DNA of 64,000 nucleotides from Pseudomonadota bacterium (GTDB lineage Bacteria; Bdellovibrionota; UBA1018; CAIMNF01): NCBI GenBank assembly GCA_027488515.1, contig JAIYBN010000004.1, positions 551,252 to 615,251 of the forward strand, read 5' to 3'. Shown piece by piece: positions 60,144 to 64,000 of this stretch (position 1 is its first letter; each line of letters starts with the position of its first letter). The notes under the pieces were generated by a model. It saw only the letters and a program-made list of their open reading frames with translations, ran no database searches and was not told where the DNA came from. The position numbers and the translations under genes were made by a program.

Positions 60144-61127
60144 ATGAAACTCGTGACACTGAAAGCAGCCGACCGCAACCATCATGTCGGAGCCTTGCTC
60201 GATCCGGGAAACGCACCCGGAACGGGACGGATCCTCGATTTCGACGTACTCGACTCCCGCGCTTGGACGCGTGACATGCAGGAATTCATCCGGAACTCGG
60301 ACGAATCCCTGCCTTGGGCCAAGGGTTGGATCGAAAAAGCCAAAGCAGGATTGGTCCCCGCTTCGGCCATCGTGCCCGAGTCCGAGGCCTGGTTGGTCGC
60401 GCCGGTCCCCTCCCCCGTCTCCTGCCGGGACGGCTACGCGTTCCGTCAGCACGTGGAGAGTGCCCGTAAGGGACGTGGCTTACCGATGATTCCCGAGTTC
60501 GACGAATTCCCCGTGTTCTACTTCACCAACCACCTGGCCATCACCGGCCCGGGCGAAGTGTACGTGATGGAAAAAGCCCTCGATCGTCTCGATTTCGAGC
60601 TGGAAGTCGCGATTGTCATCGGCAAAGAAGGTCGGAACATCCCGGCTTCCCGTGCTGACGAGCACATTTTCGGATACATGATCATGAACGACTGGTCGGC
60701 GCGCGAATTCCAGACCCAGGAGATGAAGCTGAATCTCGGCCCTGCCAAAGGGAAGGATTTTGCCACGAGCCTCGGGCCCTATCTCGTGACCCGCGACGAA
60801 CTCGAGTCGCGCCGGATCACCGGACCGAACGGTGACCGCCACGACCTGGTGATGAAAGCCTTTCACAACGGAAAACAGGTTTCCTTCGGAAACCTGAAGG
60901 ACATGAACTGGACTTTCGCACAGATCATCGAGCGGGCGTCTTACGGTGTGACCTTACGGCCGGGTGAAGTGATCGGGTCGGGAACCGTGGGAACCGGATG
61001 CTACATGGAACTGAATCTCACGACCCAGAAAGACGCTCCGGTCTGGATCCATCCCGGCGATGACTTCACACTCGAAGTGCAGGAACTCGGGACTCTCGAA
61101 AACCGGATTGTCCGGGAACAAGCATGA
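60144..61127 (+). CDS. fahA: Fumarylacetoacetate hydrolase family protein
   Basis: Probable last step of homogentisate catabolism: cleaves fumarylacetoacetate to fumarate and acetoacetate. The 327 aa product has the FAH catalytic and metal motifs: DFELEVAIVIGKEGRNI (metal glutamates), FGYMIMNDWSARE, and GSGTVGTGCYMEL near the end. FAH-fold enzymes also act in other pathways, but the overlapping maiA gene and hgmA elsewhere in the window support this role. GGGAGTGAGAG precedes the ATG. Confidence 0.9.
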   Translation: MKLVTLKAADRNHHVGALLDPGNAPGTGRILDFDVLDSRAWTRDMQEFIRNSDESLPWAKGWIEKAKAGLVPASAIVPESEAWLVAPVPSPVSCRDGYAFRQHVESARKGRGLPMIPEFDEFPVFYFTNHLAITGPGEVYVMEKALDRLDFELEVAIVIGKEGRNIPASRADEHIFGYMIMNDWSAREFQTQEMKLNLGPAKGKDFATSLGPYLVTRDELESRRITGPNGDRHDLVMKAFHNGKQVSFGNLKDMNWTFAQIIERASYGVTLRPGEVIGSGTVGTGCYMELNLTTQKDAPVWIHPGDDFTLEVQELGTLENRIVREQA

Positions 61128-61786
61128 GCGCCCATCCGGGACCTTACCGCCTGTACCATTATTGGAGATCGTCCTCTTCCTGGAGGGTCCGCTTCGGACT
61201 TTCTCTGAAGAATCTCCCCTACGATCCGGTCGCAATCAGTCTCCTCGACGGAAGCTCCGAGTCACCGGACCACCTGGAACGCAACCCTGCTGGATTCGTT
61301 CCGGTGTTGGAAATCCCCGGGAATGACCACCGCCGCCTGACGGAGAGTCTTGCCATTCTCCTATACCTCGAGGAGCGCCACCCGGAAACCCCGCGACTCC
61401 TTCCGGAGGAACCCTACCTGAAAGCTCGGTGTTGGGCCCTGTCCGAAACCGTCAACGCAGGAATCCAACCGATCCAGAATCTGCCTGTCCTTCACCGTCA
61501 TTCCCCGGATCCGGAAGAACAGAAAAACTGGGCCCGGCACTTCATCCGGAAGGGCTTGGAAGTGTACGAGACCTTGTGCGCACCGATCAGCGGACGGTTT
61601 TCAGTGGGTGACCACCCCACCCTGGCGGATCTATGCCTGTCTCCACAGCTCTACAACGCCGACCGCTACCAGGTCGATTGGTCGGATTTGAACCATTTGG
61701 TCGAAATCGAGCGGGCTTGTCGGGAGCTTCCGGCATGGAACGAGTCCCACCCCGATCGCTTCAAACCCGTTGACTTCAATGGCTGA
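61124..61786 (+). CDS. maiA: Maleylacetoacetate isomerase (zeta-class GST)
   Basis: Isomerises maleylacetoacetate to fumarylacetoacetate with glutathione. The 220 aa protein shows the zeta-class start YWRSSSSWRVRFGLSLKNLPY with the catalytic SS pair, then NPAGFVPVLE and ESLAILLYLEE of the thioredoxin domain, and a helical C-terminal domain with SVGDHPTLADLCLSPQLYN. It overlaps fahA by ATGA. Confidence 0.92.
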   Translation: MSAHPGPYRLYHYWRSSSSWRVRFGLSLKNLPYDPVAISLLDGSSESPDHLERNPAGFVPVLEIPGNDHRRLTESLAILLYLEERHPETPRLLPEEPYLKARCWALSETVNAGIQPIQNLPVLHRHSPDPEEQKNWARHFIRKGLEVYETLCAPISGRFSVGDHPTLADLCLSPQLYNADRYQVDWSDLNHLVEIERACRELPAWNESHPDRFKPVDFNG

Positions 61787-61794
61787 TTTCAAGC

Positions 61795-61823
61795 TTGTCG
61801 GGCAAGATGACCCGTGTCACACT
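61795..61823 (+). promoter_or_regulatory. Possible sigma-70 promoter of the 61842 lipoprotein gene
   Basis: TTGTCG and CACACT with 17-nt spacing, overlapping the end of maiA; the leader holds GGGAGGGG. Confidence 0.4.
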
Positions 61824-61841
61824 GTCGTCCGGGAGGGGACC

Positions 61842-62255
61842 ATGAATCAGAATTTGAACCGTTTTTTCCGGGGCCTGTGTGCGACCCTGCTCCTGACTTC
61901 GGTCAACGCCTGTTCCCGTGCCAAAAATGAGCTCACCGGAGGAAATCCTTTTCCCACGGTGCAGAGCTTCCCGATCGAAGCATCGCAATTGAAAAATTGC
62001 CGTTTCCAGACCGCCAATCCGGTCTACTCCCAAGGCCAGCGGATCACCGACAACCGGATTTCCTGCGACGAAGGGGTTCCCCGCTCGGTCCAGATTCTCG
62101 GCCCCACGCCTCTCCCCTCCGGACTCCAGTTCTCCATGGACAAGATCGCTCTCATCGGAACGCCCGCAGAAAAAATCTCCAACGGAAACTACAGTTTTTA
62201 TCTCGAAAACGAAGCGGGCTACATCGTCCTCAAAATGGCCCTGACCGTGAAGTAA
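61842..62255 (+). CDS. Lipoprotein with Ig-like (He_PIG-type) domain
   Basis: A 137 aa protein with a lipoprotein signal (LCATLLLTSVNAC). The mature part contains LPSGLQFSMDKIALIGTP followed by SFYLENEAGYIVLKMALTV, the pattern of putative Ig domains of the He_PIG type that occur in cell-surface adhesins. Two further cysteines (NCRF, SCDEG) may pair. ATG 61842 has an excellent GGGAGGGG site. Role unknown. Confidence 0.7.
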   Translation: MNQNLNRFFRGLCATLLLTSVNACSRAKNELTGGNPFPTVQSFPIEASQLKNCRFQTANPVYSQGQRITDNRISCDEGVPRSVQILGPTPLPSGLQFSMDKIALIGTPAEKISNGNYSFYLENEAGYIVLKMALTVK

Positions 62256-62258
62256 TCG

Positions 62259-62286
62259 TTGCATTGGTCCCCTGTTGCGCTATCAC
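62259..62286 (+). promoter_or_regulatory. Promoter of the amino-acid ABC gene (leaderless geometry)
   Basis: TTGCAT and TATCAC are separated by 16 nt. The -10 ends exactly 6 nt before GTG 62293; AGGG just before the GTG is too close to serve as a ribosome-binding site. Confidence 0.5.
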
Positions 62287-62292
62287 TGTAGG

Positions 62293-63798
62293 GTGCTTTC
62301 CTCACTGATTCTGCGACTGTTCCTCTGCTCGATCGGGTTCGGACCCTCCGCGCTCGACGCGCAGGCTTCGACGGGAGAACTCCGTTGGGCGGCGGATGCC
62401 AAGGCTGGCGCACCTTACATGTTCGTCGATCCGGAAAACCCCAAACAGTACCGGGGGTTCGAATTCGACATGCTCTCCGAACTCGCCGGCAGAATGGGGA
62501 GAAAACTCGTCTTCGTCCAGAACGAGTGGGACTCTCTCATTCCCGGACTCGAACGTGGAGATTACGATGTGGCCGCGAACGGCATCGAGATCACTCCCGA
62601 GCGTGAGCGGGAGGTGGCATTTTCACGCCCTTACTATGCGACTTTCGAGCAATTGATTGTCCGGGCCGGAGATCACACCATCAGCGGACTGTCCGATATC
62701 GGAACCAAGAAGATCGGGACACTCAGGGCCTCCCTCGCCCACTCCATCCTCCAGAAACAGACCCGTGCCCAGGTGGTGTTTTACGAAGAGGAGTCCTCGG
62801 GTTACGCGGATGTGGAACGCGGGCGGATCGACGGCTTCTTCATCGATTATCCGATCGCACTCTACTACGCAGTCCCCAATCCGAGCCTCAGGATCGCAGG
62901 ACCGCCGGTCGGATCCATGCTCTACGGAATTGCGGTTTCCCACAAGAACAGGTCATTGCTGGATGAGATCAACACCCATCTCGATGCGATGAAGCAGGAC
63001 GGCGCGATCAACCGGATCCTGGCGAAGTGGAATCTCCTCCATCCGCACACCACAGAGTCGCTCGGTCTTCCGGGCCGCCTCGAGAACGATCCCTCCGAAA
63101 TGGAAAAAGTGATCGGGCAAAAGACCCGCCCACTGACCTTCCGTGAAAGAATGACCCGCTATCTGGATCTGCTCCCCCTCCTTTTGAAGGGGGCTTGGCG
63201 CTCACTCGAAATCTCAGTGGTCGCAATGTGCGTGGCCATTGTCTTCGGACTCTTGCTCGCCGTCCTCCGTCTCTACGGGAATCTTGCCTGGTCGAAGATC
63301 GCCCAAATCACGATTGAAGTGATCCGGGGTACGCCACTCCTCATCCAACTGTACCTGATATTTTTCGGTCTTCCGCACCTCGGCATCCAGTTCTCACCCT
63401 TCTGGGCGGCGGTCCTCGGCCTGGGACTCAATTACGGGGCATATGAGGCTGAGAATTATCGCGCCGGAATTGAAGCGGTGCCCAAAAGCCAGATCGAAGC
63501 GGCCCATGCACTTGCACTGAGTCCTGTGCAGCGGTTCGTCCATGTGGTCTTCCCCCAAGCTTACCGGATCATCCTGCCGCCCATGACCAACGATTTCATC
63601 TCGCTCATCAAGGATTCCTCCCTGGTTTCAGTGATCACCATGGTGGAATTGACCACGGTCTACTCCCAGTTGGCATCGACCTATTTTGACCACCTCGGAC
63701 TCGGCGTCCTCGTGGCCGCCCTCTATTTCATCATCGGCTATCCCTTTGTCCGCCTTGCCCGGCGTCTGGAAAAAAATCTGAAACGGAAGCTGGCATGA
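62293..63798 (+). CDS. Amino-acid ABC transporter: substrate-binding protein fused to permease
   Basis: A 501 aa two-part protein. A signal peptide (LILRLFLCSIGF) leads into a family 3 binding protein (about 30-265: YRGFEFDMLSELAGRMG, VAANGIEITPERE, FSRPYYATFEQLIV). It is followed by a HisM/GlnP-type permease (about 290-500) with the EAA loop (GYEAENYRAGIEAVPKSQIEAAHAL-like). GlnP of Lactococcus and many Bdellovibrionota use this fusion. GTG 62293 is my start; the ORF track's TTG is 6 codons earlier. The ATPase subunit is not adjacent. Confidence 0.88.
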   Translation: MLSSLILRLFLCSIGFGPSALDAQASTGELRWAADAKAGAPYMFVDPENPKQYRGFEFDMLSELAGRMGRKLVFVQNEWDSLIPGLERGDYDVAANGIEITPEREREVAFSRPYYATFEQLIVRAGDHTISGLSDIGTKKIGTLRASLAHSILQKQTRAQVVFYEEESSGYADVERGRIDGFFIDYPIALYYAVPNPSLRIAGPPVGSMLYGIAVSHKNRSLLDEINTHLDAMKQDGAINRILAKWNLLHPHTTESLGLPGRLENDPSEMEKVIGQKTRPLTFRERMTRYLDLLPLLLKGAWRSLEISVVAMCVAIVFGLLLAVLRLYGNLAWSKIAQITIEVIRGTPLLIQLYLIFFGLPHLGIQFSPFWAAVLGLGLNYGAYEAENYRAGIEAVPKSQIEAAHALALSPVQRFVHVVFPQAYRIILPPMTNDFISLIKDSSLVSVITMVELTTVYSQLASTYFDHLGLGVLVAALYFIIGYPFVRLARRLEKNLKRKLA

Positions 63799-64000
63799 GC
63801 ATGACCGGAACCGCCTCCATGGCATTCTATCTCCTGTGTTCGCTGATCGGGATGGCACCGATGAACATCGGCTTCGCCATGCTCCTGGTGTTTTTCGTGA
63901 CCGCCCGCTTGCGCTCCGACCGGACCGGTCCGGCAAAAGCACTCGACATTCCCGGAGTCCGGGCTTTCGCACTGGTTTCGGCACTCCTCGCAGCGGCTTG
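63795..64000 (+). CDS. Membrane protein, partial (runs off the window), O-antigen-ligase-like start
   Basis: The frame begins at ATG 63795 overlapping the ABC gene stop (ATGA) and stays open to the window edge (68 codons). It has hydrophobic stretches (FYLLCSLIGMAPMNIGFAMLLVFFVTA and FALVSALLAA) around a charged cytoplasmic loop. The pattern resembles the first helices of O-antigen ligase/polymerase proteins, but too little is present to name it. Not in the ORF track because it is cut off. Confidence 0.55.
   Translation, partial: MSMTGTASMAFYLLCSLIGMAPMNIGFAMLLVFFVTARLRSDRTGPAKALDIPGVRAFALVSALLAAA

Overview
The window is a 64 kb, gene-dense, moderately GC-rich chromosomal segment of a motile Gram-negative bacterium. 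Flagellar motor genes (motAB), a complete che operon, many exported or lipid-anchored hydrolases, an outer-membrane barrel protein and the mix of housekeeping genes fit a Bdellovibrionota/Oligoflexia-type (deltaproteobacteria-like) organism. That placement is inferred from gene content only; there is no rRNA or tRNA gene here to fix it. No insertion sequence, prophage or CRISPR array was seen.

Layout. 1-8 kb: ung, a structured intergenic region, the pntAa-pntAb-pntB-MFS operon (minus), then tldD-tldE and tatA (plus). 8-16 kb: an exported M1-type metallopeptidase, an operon of a GlcG/HbpS-like protein with a soluble histidine kinase and a DUF2288 protein, an exported M14 carboxypeptidase, a host-attachment-family protein with a CBS-domain protein, and a second structured intergenic region. 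16-28 kb: a LysR regulator, motAB, two exported esterase-like proteins, a transglutaminase-elicitor-like exported protein with an unknown partner, hgmA-nth, a trypsin-like lipoprotein, and an acyltransferase/SDR pair. 28-37 kb: a signalling block with cheA-cheW-cheR(REC)-cheB, a PilZ protein with a lysine-rich tail, a CheY-like regulator and an HD-GYP protein. 37-47 kb: thrS, an oligopeptide-binding protein, an M19-type dipeptidase and the RNase E/G-prmA-unknown operon. 47-52 kb: the deoC-deoB-deoA-cdd nucleoside-salvage operon and a clostripain-like protease. 52-64 kb: RDD protein, GcvH-like protein, HEAT-like protein, metzincin lipoprotein, phosphoesterase, ferredoxin, coiled-coil protein, outer-membrane barrel, HAD phosphatase, HU-like protein, fahA-maiA, a lipoprotein, an amino-acid ABC receptor-permease fusion and a truncated membrane protein at the edge.

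How the genes work together. hgmA with fahA-maiA reconstitutes homogentisate to fumarate plus acetoacetate, although the genes lie 36 kb apart. The deo operon converts deoxyribonucleosides to central metabolites. Six exported or surface proteases or peptidases of different families (M1, M14, M19, S1, metzincin, C11), an oligopeptide receptor and an amino-acid importer suggest a lifestyle based on degrading external protein.

Regulation readable in the sequence. Both motA and cheA are preceded by the same sigma-28 (FliA) type promoter (TCAAGTTY-N12-RCCGATAA). Separately, about ten to fifteen genes that head transcription units have no Shine-Dalgarno sequence but carry a -10-like hexamer ending 6 to 8 nt (usually exactly 6) before the start codon, the geometry expected of leaderless mRNAs. 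Several share the string CTAnACTG. This recurrent start architecture, the chemotaxis enzyme fusions with apparently dead domains, and the two structured intergenic regions are the most interesting observations.
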